Assembly (NCBI RefSeq): GCF_004343725.1
Contig: NZ_PTQW01000003.1
Coordinates: 62,001 to 126,000 of the forward strand
Direction: 5' to 3'
Origin: Treponema sp. J25
GTDB taxonomy: Bacteria; Spirochaetota; Spirochaetia; Treponematales; Breznakiellaceae
DNA length: 64,000 nucleotides
The notes beneath the pieces were generated by a model. That model saw only the letters and a list, made by a program, of their open reading frames with translations, was not told where the DNA came from and searched no databases. Both the position numbers and the translations under genes were made by a program. How positions within the stretch are numbered: position 1 is the stretch's first letter; every line of letters begins with the position of its first letter. Shown here one piece after another: positions 52,370 to 60,923 of this stretch.

Positions 52370-53286
52370 TCGTAGATCTCCCGATATTTCTTAATGATTC
52401 GCCGACTTAGAATGTTCAAACCCAGGGTGATGAAAAAAAGCACGAGGCCGATTGCAAAAAGACTCGTATAATCCAAAGAACCATAACTGAGATCTCCCCC
52501 TGAAATGCGTACAATATGGCCTGTCATGGTTTCAGCGGCTTTAAAGGGATTAAACGTGAAATTCGGCCCTGCGCCCGCTGCGAGGGCCACAATCATGGTC
52601 TCTCCTACTGCTCGAGAGAGTCCCAGAATAAAGGCTGCCGCAATACCTGAAAAAGCTGCGGGCACTACTACCTGGAGGGTTACCTCTAGTTTTGTGGCCC
52701 CCATCGCAAGGGCTCCTTCCCGTAGTGACGTAGGAACTGAACTAATAGCATCTTCACACATCGATGCGATGAGAGGAAGAATAAGAATACCCATAACAAG
52801 TCCCGCACTGGCGGTGTTATATACTTCTACGATTTCTTTGCCAAAGATAGATTGAAGCAGGGGGGTCATCACGGTAAGAGCAAAATACCCATATACAACC
52901 GTGGGAATCCCTGCGAGGATTTCTAGAATAGGTTTTAAGGTTTCTCGAAGAGTGGTAGGGGCATATTCACTCAAATAGATAGCGGCCATGAGCCCTAAGG
53001 GGAGGGCTACCATCATGGCAATGCTACTAGTCATGAGCGTTGCGTTTACCAACGGCCAGATACCAAAATTGTGAATCTGAGGTTGCCATTCAAAGGTCCC
53101 GAAAAATTCAGCCAAGGAAACTTCTTTGAAGAAACTCCAGGACTCTCGTACAAGCGTTACTATAATGCCAAGGGTTGTAAAAACAGAGAGGGCCGCACAA
53201 AAAAATAGGAAAATATAAATAAATAATTCTCCTATGTGGATTTTTCTTTTTAATGAAAAAGACCCGTTCTCATCTGTGTGTTGCAT
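52366..53286 (-). CDS. pstC: Phosphate ABC transporter permease PstC
   Basis: First permease of the importer, 306 residues with six helices. It shows LFFCAALSVFTTLGIIVTLV, the loop AISSVPTSLREGALAMGATK that contacts PstB, and SRAVGETMIVALAAGAGP, which in PstC carries conserved charged residues of the phosphate path. It is separated from pstS by 81 bases containing a strong hairpin, and overlaps pstA. Confidence 0.95.
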   Translation of the reverse strand: MQHTDENGSFSLKRKIHIGELFIYIFLFFCAALSVFTTLGIIVTLVRESWSFFKEVSLAEFFGTFEWQPQIHNFGIWPLVNATLMTSSIAMMVALPLGLMAAIYLSEYAPTTLRETLKPILEILAGIPTVVYGYFALTVMTPLLQSIFGKEIVEVYNTASAGLVMGILILPLIASMCEDAISSVPTSLREGALAMGATKLEVTLQVVVPAAFSGIAAAFILGLSRAVGETMIVALAAGAGPNFTFNPFKAAETMTGHIVRISGGDLSYGSLDYTSLFAIGLVLFFITLGLNILSRRIIKKYREIYE

Positions 53287-53304
53287 GTATTTCTCGTCCT
53301 ATTC

Positions 53305-53338
53305 AAAAAATACTGACAGGATGTGACATCCTGTCAGT
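53305..53338 (-). terminator. Hairpin terminator/attenuator between pstS and pstC
   Basis: A perfect 12-bp stem ACTGACAGGATG/CATCCTGTCAGT with a 3-base loop, followed on the minus strand by A and six T. It lies 29 bases after the pstS stop and would make PstS more abundant than the membrane subunits. Confidence 0.85.
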
Positions 53339-53367
53339 GCTATGTAATCTTCGTTACAGTAAAGGAA

Positions 53368-54402
53368 TTATTTCATTGCTTCAAGCCAGGTCTTCTTTGC
53401 CTTAAGAAGCTCTTCTTTGGGTGCGGGGAAGAACCCGTGGGCCTTTACTTCTTCATTTACGTAAGTGAGATAGTAAGCGATAAACGCCGCTACCTGAGGT
53501 TTGTTTTTCATGATAGTAGGATCAGAGTAAATGAAAAGGGGCCGAGCGAAAGGTTTGTAAGTTCCTTTGTTTACTGTTTCATCACTAGGAGCAACCCCAT
53601 TAATAGCTAGTGCGGTAAGTTTATCCTTGTTTTCCGCATAGTAGGAGTATCCAAAAAAACCGATCGCATAGGGACTGCCGGTAATACCCCGTACCAGGAC
53701 GTTATCATCTTCGGAAAGCTGTAAGTTCTTGGCTTTTAAGAGGGGTTCCTTGTTTTTCTTAAAGGTTTCTTCCACAAAGTAGTCGAAGGTTCCTGAGTCG
53801 GTTCCTGGGATAAAGCGGAGAATTTCGTTTTTCGGCCATTCAGGACGTACATCGGACCAGTAAGTTGCGGTGGAGAATATGGCGGCCAGTTCTTCCATAG
53901 TAACATCTTTTACAAAGGTGTTAGATTTACTCACGCAAATGGTAAGAGCATCAGTAGCAACTCTAAATTCTACAGGACTTCGGCCAATTGCTTTGGCCCA
54001 ATCGATCTCCTTTTGTTGAATGGCCCGGCTAGCATTTGCTATATCAGTTTCGCCGGTTTTGCAGAACCGTTCAAAGCCCGCTCCAGAACCAATTACGTCA
54101 ATGGTAAGCTGATCCTTGTATCCTTCTTTCTTGAAGCGAGCGGCGATGGTTTCAGAAAGGGGTGCAACAGTAGAAGAACCAGCCGTAATGATGTTCCCTT
54201 TTACCTTACTGGGATCAACGCCGGGAAGCAGTCCATCCGGATCATCCGATACCGGATCCTGCCAGGGATACTGAAGCTGTACGGCGGGTTTTTGCGCTTG
54301 TTGCTGAGTTGTCTGCTGACTACCCTGCTGCTGAGCCCCACTAGCAAAGGTGAGAGCGGTTATCCCTACCAAAAGGGAAACGACACCAATCATCTTTTTC
54401 AT
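53368..54402 (-). CDS. pstS: Periplasmic phosphate-binding protein PstS
   Basis: Captures phosphate in the periplasm for PstCAB, 344 residues. The N-terminus (KMIGVVSLLVGITALTFASG) is a signal peptide followed by a Gln/Thr-rich low-complexity run. Phosphate-site segments are ITAGSSTVAPLSETIAARF, DVIGSGAGFERFCKTGETDI, NASRAIQQKE, and FIPGTDSGTFDYFVEETF. The ATG has an AGGAGGACAGG site. A candidate Pho-box-like promoter lies about 70-105 bases upstream. Confidence 0.96.
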   Translation of the reverse strand: MKKMIGVVSLLVGITALTFASGAQQQGSQQTTQQQAQKPAVQLQYPWQDPVSDDPDGLLPGVDPSKVKGNIITAGSSTVAPLSETIAARFKKEGYKDQLTIDVIGSGAGFERFCKTGETDIANASRAIQQKEIDWAKAIGRSPVEFRVATDALTICVSKSNTFVKDVTMEELAAIFSTATYWSDVRPEWPKNEILRFIPGTDSGTFDYFVEETFKKNKEPLLKAKNLQLSEDDNVLVRGITGSPYAIGFFGYSYYAENKDKLTALAINGVAPSDETVNKGTYKPFARPLFIYSDPTIMKNKPQVAAFIAYYLTYVNEEVKAHGFFPAPKEELLKAKKTWLEAMK

Positions 54403-54469
54403 ACCTGTCCTCCTATGAACTCATTAAAAGGAATACTCCTTTTAGGTTACACAAAACCTACCTACCTTC

Positions 54470-54508
54470 TGTATGGGAAAAGTGAGAGATTTGTTAAAAA
54501 ATGGTTAA
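54470..54508 (-). promoter_or_regulatory. Candidate pstS promoter with Pho-box-like direct repeats
   Basis: On the minus strand TTAACC, five bases, TTAACA (11-base period; 54508-54503 and 54497-54492) resembles Bacillus-type PhoP boxes. TTAACA can serve as a -35 box for CATACA (54475-54470) after 16 bases. The regulator is not in the window. Confidence 0.4.
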
Positions 54509-54576
54509 TTCTCTGGTGATGTTTTTTATTTATAAGGGGGAATGTAACCTTTTTATGCCTCTACTGTTTATATACT

Positions 54577-54672
54577 GATAGTTGGTAAAAAACAACTATC
54601 CATCTCATTCCTCCTTTCCTTTTTATATGGCTCCCCGGGTTTTCCTCCTTTTACCGGGGAGCTTTCTTTTTT
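54577..54672 (+). ncRNA. Candidate small RNA with anti-Shine-Dalgarno segments
   Basis: No gene lies here. Plus-strand elements are an 8-bp hairpin GATAGTTG/CAACTATC (54577-54600), a single-stranded pyrimidine stretch with CCTCC (54610-54614), and a strong terminator: 9-bp stem GCTCCCCGG/CCGGGGAGC whose loop contains CCTCC (54644-54648), then TTTCTTTTTT. A terminator with no coding gene before it on this strand suggests an independent short RNA. A TATACT at 54571-54576 is too close to be its obvious promoter. On the minus strand the same DNA would expose AGGAGG and a tiny frame (54603-54568), so orientation is uncertain. Confidence 0.35.
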
Positions 54673-54683
54673 AAAAAATATTT

Positions 54684-54712
54684 TTGACATCTACCGTAAT
54701 GTTTTGTATGTT
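54684..54712 (+). promoter_or_regulatory. Sigma-70 promoter of the FMN-binding protein gene
   Basis: Perfect TTGACA (54684-54689), 17-base spacer, TATGTT (54707-54712), 55 bases before the ATG. It lies directly after the terminator of the candidate small RNA. Confidence 0.7.
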
Positions 54713-54767
54713 TAATATACCATATGCCCAGAATGGGGGCTGAACACAATGGTAAAGAGGGGAAGTT

Positions 54768-55214
54768 ATGGAAGTAGGTGAGGCGATTGTGCGACTTCGC
54801 AGGCTGGTAGAAGCAAGTCATGTGGGCCTGTTTACTACCATAGATCGTCGGAACTATCCCCGAAGTCGTTGGATGACCCCGGTTATTTTTTCTGAGCGGC
54901 CTCAACTTCTCTATGCCCTTACAGATCCTCGTTCAAAGAAAATAGAGGATCTCTCTGTTCATAAACAGGTAGAATGGACCTTTCAGAGTACCGTGCTTAA
55001 TGAGGTAATTTCTTTATATGGCACTGCTACGGTGATTGCTGATCCTGCTCTACGGGAACGAATTATCGTCGAAATAGGTAATTATTTGCCTGTTTTCTGG
55101 CGTTCCTTTAATAGCGAACAGATACATAACCTGGTAATCATCGAAACCGAAATAGAAGGTATTTCCTGTTTTTATCCTTTTAAGAACGAGCGGTTTTCCC
55201 ACCACTTTGGGTGA
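54768..55214 (+). CDS. Pyridoxamine 5'-phosphate oxidase-related FMN-binding protein
   Basis: A 148-residue split-barrel flavin-binding protein, similar to general stress protein 26 types. Typical segments are HVGLFTTIDRRNYPRSRWMT at the start, LLYALTDPRSKKIEDLSVHK, VEWTFQSTVLNEVISLYGTA and a C-terminal VIIETEIEGISCFYPF. It probably binds FMN or F420-like cofactors as a dimer; a true PdxH role is unlikely because the substrate residues and length do not fit. The ATG has an AGAGGGGAAG site. Confidence 0.8.
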   Translation: MEVGEAIVRLRRLVEASHVGLFTTIDRRNYPRSRWMTPVIFSERPQLLYALTDPRSKKIEDLSVHKQVEWTFQSTVLNEVISLYGTATVIADPALRERIIVEIGNYLPVFWRSFNSEQIHNLVIIETEIEGISCFYPFKNERFSHHFG

Positions 55215-55277
55215 ATGGTGAGTGCTTGATCGCCAAAAAGGGGAAGCCTTTTCCAGTCTTAAAAGCCTCACCTATTG

Positions 55278-55760
55278 TTAGTTTAGATGTTTTGGCTGAG
55301 AAGACTCCCCTGGCATGAATTCGGGAAAGCAGTAAACAGCTATTCCCGTCGTTTGGTCTATTTCGATATAGGCACTCCCTTTCCGGACACAGGCATCGAG
55401 GGCCTTTTCTGCTGTTTCAAGAGACACGTTCAGTTCCATCGCTAGTTGGGCGATGCTGATCTTGCCACCCCTATCGGAGGCCGCCTTAAGGGCCTTGACG
55501 GGTAAAAGGGGGTCCATGGGAGTAGCTTCGGCCTCTTCTTTTTTTTCTACCCTGCGAAAAAGACTTTTTAACGCCCCCCAACGAACACGTCCACTACTAT
55601 CTCTTTCTGCTCGGAGAAAAAGCCCTGTTCCAATCAACAAAAAACCTAGGATGAAGGCGGATGGCCCTACCGTAGGTATGGGACGGGGAGCCCAGAAATT
55701 CGCTATGTTGAGAATTCCCAGGATGATAAAAAAAATTCCAAAAAAGCGGCCGATTTTCAT
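55278..55760 (-). CDS. Membrane protein with C-terminal winged-helix-like domain
   Basis: I do not recognise a named family. The 160-residue protein has two N-terminal membrane helices (FFGIFFIILGILNIANF and PSAFILGFLLIGTGLFL) and a cytoplasmic part with a winged-helix-like region (about 90-150): ISIAQLAMELNVSLETAEKA followed by LDACVRKGSAYIEID and a short wing. The pattern resembles small DNA-binding or protein-binding winged helices tethered to the membrane. It is convergent with the FMN-binding gene and divergent from the HD-GYP gene. Confidence 0.6.
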   Translation of the reverse strand: MKIGRFFGIFFIILGILNIANFWAPRPIPTVGPSAFILGFLLIGTGLFLRAERDSSGRVRWGALKSLFRRVEKKEEAEATPMDPLLPVKALKAASDRGGKISIAQLAMELNVSLETAEKALDACVRKGSAYIEIDQTTGIAVYCFPEFMPGESSQPKHLN

Positions 55761-55825
55761 GTTCTTTCCCTTACTTTTGTAGTATTTTTATAGCATACTT
55801 CATGGACCCCTACAAGGAGGGTTGC

Positions 55826-57061
55826 ATGGGAAAAAAAGCAAGCCTTGAAGCAATTATCCGCATCGATTCTCAGTTGAATCAGATCCGTGACGCGGACCTG
55901 TTGCTGGAACGGATCCTTTTTGAGGCCCGGCAGGTGGTAGGGGCCGATGCGGGCTCGATTTATGTAAAAGAAGGAGAGATGCTGCAAATCCGGTATGCCC
56001 AGAATGACACAAAACAAAGGGAATTGCCGCCTGGTACTAAGTTGCTGTATTCGGTGGTGAAGATCCCTATCAATGAACAGTCCATTGCGGGTTTTTGTGC
56101 ACTTCATAAAAAAGTGGTAAATGTGGAAGATGCCTATGCCATTCCTTCCAATGCGCCCTATTCTTTTAATTCAAGTTATGATCGCCTTGTGGGGTACCGA
56201 ACCCGTTCGATTCTTGCGGTTCCCCTCGTAACCCCCGAAAAAAAACTCCTGGGGGTAATCCAGGTAATCAATAAAAAGATAAAGGAAAATGCGGTAGGGC
56301 GTTTTACCCAAAAGGATGAGCTTTTTATTTCTCATTTTGCAAATAACGCCACGGTGGCCCTGGAGCGGGCCCTCATGACAAGGACCATGCTTCTCAGGAT
56401 GATTCTTATGGCGGAGCTTCGGGACCCTAAAGAAACGGGGGCCCATGTTAATCGGGTTGCAGGATATGCGGTCGAAATCTACGAGCGCTGGGCCTTTCGT
56501 CATAACGTAGCAAAGCAAGAACGGGAAAAATACAAGGATATTCTCCGTATCGCCGCGATGCTCCATGATGTGGGGAAGGTAGCTATCTCTGATGTAATCT
56601 TAAAAAAACCTGGTCCCCTTACCCCAGAAGAGTATAGGATTATGCAGAGTCATACTGTCTATGGGGCCCATCTTTTTGATGATCCCCAATCGGACCTGGA
56701 CCTGGTGGCCCGCGATATTGCCCTTACCCATCATGAAAACTGGGATGGTTCGGGGTATCCCGGCTGGAGTGCTATTCCAGAGCCGGCTGCTGGCGCTTTA
56801 GAAACAGAAGGGGAACAACAACGCTCTGGAGGAAGAAAAGGGGAAGGAATACCCCTGGCCGGACGAATTGTGGCGGTGGCCGATGTCTTTGATGCCCTTA
56901 TTTCTCGCCGGGTATATAAGGAAGCCTGGGATGAGGAAAAGGTGTATGAAGAAATTCGACGTCTTTCGGGTACAAAGTTCGATCCTGAAATAGTGGAATG
57001 TTTTTTTGAAGCCCTTCCTCATATTCAACAGGTGCGACAACTGTACCCTGATGCATCATAA
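55826..57061 (+). CDS. GAF/HD-GYP domain cyclic-di-GMP phosphodiesterase
   Basis: A 411-residue cytoplasmic signalling protein. An N-terminal GAF domain (about 10-175; VGADAGSIYVKEGEMLQIRY and RSILAVPLVTPEKKLLGVIQ) senses a small ligand. The HD-GYP domain follows: LHDVGKVAISDVILKKPGPL, SHTVYGAHLF, the diagnostic HHENWDGSGYPG, and IPLAGRIVAVADVFDALISR. An insert of about 28 Gly/Glu/Arg-rich residues sits between the GYP motif and the next helix. It should hydrolyse cyclic di-GMP. I start at the ATG with AAGGAGGG upstream rather than the ATG 24 bases earlier. Confidence 0.9.
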   Translation: MGKKASLEAIIRIDSQLNQIRDADLLLERILFEARQVVGADAGSIYVKEGEMLQIRYAQNDTKQRELPPGTKLLYSVVKIPINEQSIAGFCALHKKVVNVEDAYAIPSNAPYSFNSSYDRLVGYRTRSILAVPLVTPEKKLLGVIQVINKKIKENAVGRFTQKDELFISHFANNATVALERALMTRTMLLRMILMAELRDPKETGAHVNRVAGYAVEIYERWAFRHNVAKQEREKYKDILRIAAMLHDVGKVAISDVILKKPGPLTPEEYRIMQSHTVYGAHLFDDPQSDLDLVARDIALTHHENWDGSGYPGWSAIPEPAAGALETEGEQQRSGGRKGEGIPLAGRIVAVADVFDALISRRVYKEAWDEEKVYEEIRRLSGTKFDPEIVECFFEALPHIQQVRQLYPDAS

Positions 57062-57086
57062 GAAAAGATCTGGGTGCCCACTTTTT

Positions 57087-57554
57087 TCAGGATGATGCAT
57101 CGTGAGAAGCCTTATGCTTTGCCAGTTCTCTGTCTAAGGCATCGGCAAGTTGTTTCAATTCCCGCCGGCCGTACTGGGGACGCCGTTCTATTTCAATGCC
57201 ATCACTGGCAAGCTGGACCGTAAAATCCCGGATAGAAAGGAGTTCCCGGATGTTCTCTTTGCTGTATCGTCGTCCCCGATCATCAAGAACGGTCACATCT
57301 TTTTCTATGAGCCGAGATGCAAGGGGGATGTCTCGACTGATCACAATATCCCCCGGTTCTGCCAGTTCTACCAAGCGGTCATCGGCGGCTCCTTCCTGGG
57401 GTGGACAGACCTCCATCCGGAGATGAGGACCGATTATGCCCGGAATGGAGCGATTGGCCGCAAAAATTCCGGTGACCTTTCGCCGCTGCATGGTTCTTAC
57501 AAGGAATTCCCGGGCTAAGCGAGGACAGGAATCTGCATCCACAAGAATTTTCAT
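57087..57554 (-). CDS. YaiI/YqxD (DUF188) family protein
   Basis: A 155-residue PIN-like domain protein of the YaiI/YqxD family. The pattern MKILVDADSCPRLAREFLVR, DDRLVELAEPGDIVISRDIP and LASRLIEKDVTVLDDRGRRY carries the conserved acidic residues expected of a nuclease-like site. Enzymatic activity for this family is not established. The ATG overlaps the manA stop (ATGA), so it is the last gene of the infC-to-yaiI minus-strand run. Confidence 0.85.
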   Translation of the reverse strand: MKILVDADSCPRLAREFLVRTMQRRKVTGIFAANRSIPGIIGPHLRMEVCPPQEGAADDRLVELAEPGDIVISRDIPLASRLIEKDVTVLDDRGRRYSKENIRELLSIRDFTVQLASDGIEIERRPQYGRRELKQLADALDRELAKHKASHDASS

Positions 57555-58768
57555 AAAAACTCCCTATTGGGCATAGCGAAAAAGGCTTTACCTGTTCCCG
57601 TTACGTTCGGTTCCTGAGCAGTGGCAGCAACAAAGGCCGACTCCCCTTGATGAAGAACCAGACGTTCTTTATCACTCTTAAGTTCCATTGTGCCGTCCAC
57701 CACACATATAATAAGAGGAAGCCCCGCAGGAAGTTCCGTGTTATTAAGGTTCCCGGTAACAAGGCCTAATCGAAATTCCTTTGCCTTACTTGGATAAAAT
57801 AAAAGGGATCCTTTCTGATCTCTGGCGGGAGAGGGAGAAAGAAGGGGAGGATCATAAGGCCGGTTCTCCAGAATCCGGAGCAGTTCTCTCGGGTCCATAT
57901 GTTTTGTGGTAAGCCCACCCCGCAGTACATTATCCGAGTTAGCCATGAGTTCAACCCCAAATCCATGAACATAGGCATGGAGAATCCCTGAAGGTAAGAA
58001 AAGGGCCTGTCCTGCCTCAAGGTCGATGAGATTAAGGTACAGCGGAGCAAGGACGGTGATATCCCGGGGATAGAGATTGATAAAGGATTGTACGGTTTCC
58101 CATTCCTTTTGGTACGCCGGTACCTTTTGGGTCAGGGAAGGAAGGGTCCTCGTGTGCAGTTCCCGGAGAATGTCTTGAACTGTTTCCGGCGAAATGGTGA
58201 ACAGGGCTTGTAAAAAAGCGGTATAGCTTTTTCTTTCCTGTAGGGCTTTTATCGCAGGAAGGAGGGGTGGCATTTCGAGCCACGAAAAAAGGGTCGTAAT
58301 TTCCTCTTCCCATCGAAATCCGCAGAGGGCTCGAAAGGGTGAGAGGGCGGCGATAATTTCCGGTTTATGATTATCATCTTTATAATTTCGGTTGGCCGCA
58401 TCTAAGGGGATGCCTTCCTGGTTTTCTCGAGCAAACCCTTCTTCCGCTTGGGCTTTTGAAGGGTGTACTTGAATGGAAAGGGGCTGTTCTGCCGCAAGGA
58501 GCTTAAACAAGAAAGGGAAGGTGGCCCCTTCTTTCGCAAGTTCCTTCCCCACATACCATTCCGGGTTTTCTTCAATGAGCTTGGTAAGGGGTACAGGTCC
58601 TTGGGCCTTAGTTACCGCAAGAGAAGGGGCCTTCGGGTGGGCTCCCATCCACAGTTCTGCCATGGGCGTGTCCGATGGGGTTGGGAGACGAAGCATGTGA
58701 GGTATCCAGAAACGGGAGCCCCATGGATAGGTCTGGATTTGGTTTTGCAAGAAGAGTAGGTGTTCCAT
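57551..58768 (-). CDS. manA: Mannose-6-phosphate isomerase, class I
   Basis: Zinc-dependent isomerase linking fructose 6-phosphate and mannose 6-phosphate, 406 residues. Visible features are TYPWGSRFWIPHML, PMAELWMGAHPKAPSLA, the metal-binding PLSIQVHPSKAQAEEGFARE with NYKDDNHKPEI, and FLPSGILHAYVHGFGVELMA with the catalytic NSDNVLRGGLTTKH. I start at MEHLLFLQNQ; a TTG ten codons earlier is possible. It connects with the phosphohexomutase encoded upstream in the window for mannose use or glycan precursors. Confidence 0.93.
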   Translation of the reverse strand: MEHLLFLQNQIQTYPWGSRFWIPHMLRLPTPSDTPMAELWMGAHPKAPSLAVTKAQGPVPLTKLIEENPEWYVGKELAKEGATFPFLFKLLAAEQPLSIQVHPSKAQAEEGFARENQEGIPLDAANRNYKDDNHKPEIIAALSPFRALCGFRWEEEITTLFSWLEMPPLLPAIKALQERKSYTAFLQALFTISPETVQDILRELHTRTLPSLTQKVPAYQKEWETVQSFINLYPRDITVLAPLYLNLIDLEAGQALFLPSGILHAYVHGFGVELMANSDNVLRGGLTTKHMDPRELLRILENRPYDPPLLSPSPARDQKGSLLFYPSKAKEFRLGLVTGNLNNTELPAGLPLIICVVDGTMELKSDKERLVLHQGESAFVAATAQEPNVTGTGKAFFAMPNREFL

Positions 58769-58784
58769 ATGGTCTCTCGCTCTG

Positions 58785-59096
58785 TTAGGTTTTCCCAAGG
58801 GTCGCTTCGATCCGTTCGATAAGATCCGTTACAATAGAGGCGGCCTTTTCGAGTTCTGCGCTTTCTTTATGTAAGTGCTGATTCAGTTTTCTCTGTGTCT
58901 TTTCCAACTCGTCGCAGAGAAGAAGCCCCGCAATAATCGATTGTTTCAGGGGATCCGTTACTCCCGTGTTTTTTTCCACCGAATCAAGAACTGATTGATA
59001 CCGGGTTAAGAGGGCGTTAAGATATAATGGATCTTCATCTACGGAAATAACAAAGGAGGTTCCGAGCATATCGATCCGAAACCGTTCTTTGGACAT
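58785..59096 (-). CDS. zapA: Cell division protein ZapA
   Basis: ZapA cross-links FtsZ filaments at the division ring. The 103-residue protein has the short N-terminal beta-hairpin (FRIDMLGTSFVISVDEDPLY), then LNALLTRYQSVLDSVEKN, and a long C-terminal coiled coil (LLLCDELEKTQRKLNQHLHK). I start at MSKERFRIDM; a longer frame overlaps the preceding gene. No clear ribosome site is present, which suggests coupling to the gene 7 bases upstream. Sequence similarity is weak in this family, so the call also uses context. Confidence 0.75.
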   Translation of the reverse strand: MSKERFRIDMLGTSFVISVDEDPLYLNALLTRYQSVLDSVEKNTGVTDPLKQSIIAGLLLCDELEKTQRKLNQHLHKESAELEKAASIVTDLIERIEATLGKT

Positions 59097-59103
59097 AGGT
59101 GCG

Positions 59104-59664
59104 TTAAAAGATATCCAATTCGTTCGAAGAAAAGGAAGTCGTTTTTTGGCGGGTTGCTTCAAGGGCAGCCTGCTCTTGTGCTGCGAGGGCTGCGTCAATC
59201 TCGTCGATAGGCTGCGGTTCCTTTTCTGTATCGTTGTTTGAAAGTTTCGGTGAGGAATACGGTCGTTCTCCTGTCCCCGCTACCGGTGATGCAAAAGGTA
59301 CGTTCCCCCCTTTTCTTTCATCTTGAGGTAAAGGGGCTGTCGAAGAAAGGCCTACGCCAACCCCCTCGCTCTTTTTTTCAGCAGGAGAGGCTGTTTTGGA
59401 TAATTCTGTTTCGAGCACGTCTTCAAATTGATTAAGACGAGCCAGAGCAGACAGAATGGTGGCCTCAATTTTACCCTGATCTTCTTTAAATTGTTGCACA
59501 AGCCGCTCGAGCTCGGTTACCCGTTTTTCGTACCCTTCCAGTTGCTGTTGCAACCGCCGGTTTTCAGCCTGAAGCCCCGCATTTTCTGCCCGCAGGGTCT
59601 TCAGGGTTTCGATCACCTTGGAAACCCGGGTTTCTAACAGGGAAACCTGCTCGAGGGTAATCAT
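59104..59664 (-). CDS. Coiled-coil protein, ZapB-like
   Basis: A 186-residue protein: residues about 5-90 form a continuous coiled coil (LLETRVSKVIETLKTLRAEN, ENRRLQQQLEGYEKRVTELE), resembling ZapB or other division coiled coils; the C-terminal half is Ser/Pro/Lys-rich and disordered, ending FSSNELDIF. It lies between rplT (3 bases after its stop) and zapA (7 bases before), so it is probably a division or nucleoid-occlusion partner of ZapA. That role is inference from structure and position. Confidence 0.65.
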   Translation of the reverse strand: MITLEQVSLLETRVSKVIETLKTLRAENAGLQAENRRLQQQLEGYEKRVTELERLVQQFKEDQGKIEATILSALARLNQFEDVLETELSKTASPAEKKSEGVGVGLSSTAPLPQDERKGGNVPFASPVAGTGERPYSSPKLSNNDTEKEPQPIDEIDAALAAQEQAALEATRQKTTSFSSNELDIF

Positions 59665-59667
59665 ACC

Positions 59668-60027
59668 TTATTCTCCCAGAGCGCTTTTTGCTTTGGCTAC
59701 CACCGCTTTGAATGCCTCTTTGTCCTGGACTGCCAGATAGGCCAGGGCCTTTCGGTCCAGGGTAACCCCTGCTTTAGCTAAACCGTTAATGAAACGGGAA
59801 TAGGAAATCCCCTCTGCCTGACAGGCCGCATTGATTCGGATGATCCAGAGCCGTCGGAAATCCCCTTTTCGGTCCCGCCGATCCCGGTATGCATAGAACA
59901 GGGCCTTTGTTACCGCATCTTTAGCGGCTTTGTAGTTAGAATGACGACGACCCCAATAGCCCTTTGCTAGTTTGAGGATTTTCTTCCGATGATTCTTTCG
60001 TTTGCTTCCATCGACTGCTCGTGACAT
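59668..60027 (-). CDS. rplT: 50S ribosomal protein L20
   Basis: L20 binds 23S rRNA early in large-subunit assembly and in many bacteria represses its own operon. The 119 residues are highly basic and have the standard sequence ([59 protein letters not shown]). It is third in the universal infC-rpmI-rplT order. Confidence 0.98.
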   Translation of the reverse strand: MSRAVDGSKRKNHRKKILKLAKGYWGRRHSNYKAAKDAVTKALFYAYRDRRDRKGDFRRLWIIRINAACQAEGISYSRFINGLAKAGVTLDRKALAYLAVQDKEAFKAVVAKAKSALGE

Positions 60028-60042
60028 GTCGAAACCACTCCT

Positions 60043-60243
60043 TTACCCGTAGGGCAATAATTTCTTTCTGATAACGGGTACATTGTCGCTCGACAGGATG
60101 CCCGCATGGCGGAGATTCCGCTTCCGTTTGCTGGTTTTTTTCGTCAAAATATGCCGCAAATTCTGTTTTTTATACTTTACCTTTCCGCTGGCGGTGAAGG
60201 TAAAACGCTTCGCGGCGCTTTTCTTGGTCTTCATCTTCGGCAT
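60043..60243 (-). CDS. rpmI: 50S ribosomal protein L35
   Basis: A 66-residue basic protein with the L35 pattern [20 protein letters not shown] and the central [15 protein letters not shown]. It lies 16 bases after infC and 15 bases before rplT. Confidence 0.97.
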   Translation of the reverse strand: MPKMKTKKSAAKRFTFTASGKVKYKKQNLRHILTKKTSKRKRNLRHAGILSSDNVPVIRKKLLPYG

Positions 60244-60259
60244 AGTGCCATCCCTCTGC

Positions 60260-60778
60260 TTATTTTTTGGATTTCGGGCTTAAGACCATGGACATGAATC
60301 GCCCCTCCATTGCGGGAGGTTTATCCATCACATAGTCCCCTTCAATCCGTTGTAGAACGTCCTTAAGGACATCCAACCCAAGTTCAGTATGGGCAAGTTC
60401 CCGTCCCCGGAAACGGACAGTAACCTTTACCTTGTTCCCTTCTGCAAGGAATTCCCGGATATGCTTTGATTTAAAAGCCAGATCATGTTCATCGATCTTG
60501 GGCTGCATCCGGATTTCCTTTACCTTTAACTGTTTTTGTTTTTTCTTCGAATCCCGAATTTTCTTTTCGTTTTCGAACTTAAACTTGCCATAATTCAGGA
60601 TTTTACAAACCGGCGGATTTGCCTGGGGGGCAACTTCCACCAGGTCTAATCCCAGTTCCTGGGCCATGCGAAGAGCCTCTTGGGTTGGAACAATACCCTT
60701 TTGCTCTCCATCTTCTCCAATTAAACGAACCTCGCGTACCCGGATCTGTTCGTTGATCCGTAAATCCTTTTCCGACAA
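60260..60778 (-). CDS. infC: Translation initiation factor IF-3 (TTG start)
   Basis: IF-3 prevents premature 30S-50S joining and checks the start codon. The 172 residues have both domains: the N-terminal [20 protein letters not shown] and the C-terminal [20 protein letters not shown] with [20 protein letters not shown]. The frame begins at TTG, with a strong GAGGAGGTAAG site 2-10 bases upstream, and no ATG is available. Rare start codons in infC (AUU in Escherichia) allow IF-3 to limit its own synthesis, and the TTG here may serve the same purpose. Confidence 0.96.
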   Translation of the reverse strand: MSEKDLRINEQIRVREVRLIGEDGEQKGIVPTQEALRMAQELGLDLVEVAPQANPPVCKILNYGKFKFENEKKIRDSKKKQKQLKVKEIRMQPKIDEHDLAFKSKHIREFLAEGNKVKVTVRFRGRELAHTELGLDVLKDVLQRIEGDYVMDKPPAMEGRFMSMVLSPKSKK

Positions 60779-60846
60779 CTTACCTCCTCGTTGTTATATC
60801 CACCACGGGGCAGAAGGATATACCAGTACGCAAAATATAGCAAATA

Positions 60847-60868
60847 GGGGCTTTATCTGTAAAGCCCC
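60847..60868. repeat. Hairpin in the infC upstream region
   Basis: A perfect 9-bp stem GGGGCTTTA/TAAAGCCCC with a 4-base loop, lying in the region between infC and the divergent membrane-protein gene. The 10-mer ATCTGTAAAG occurs twice within it and just after. No T run follows on either strand. Confidence 0.45.
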
Positions 60869-60923
60869 CATCTGTAAAGAATTCCGAATAGTAGTACCTT
60901 CGCTCTTGTCATCCCTTTATCGT

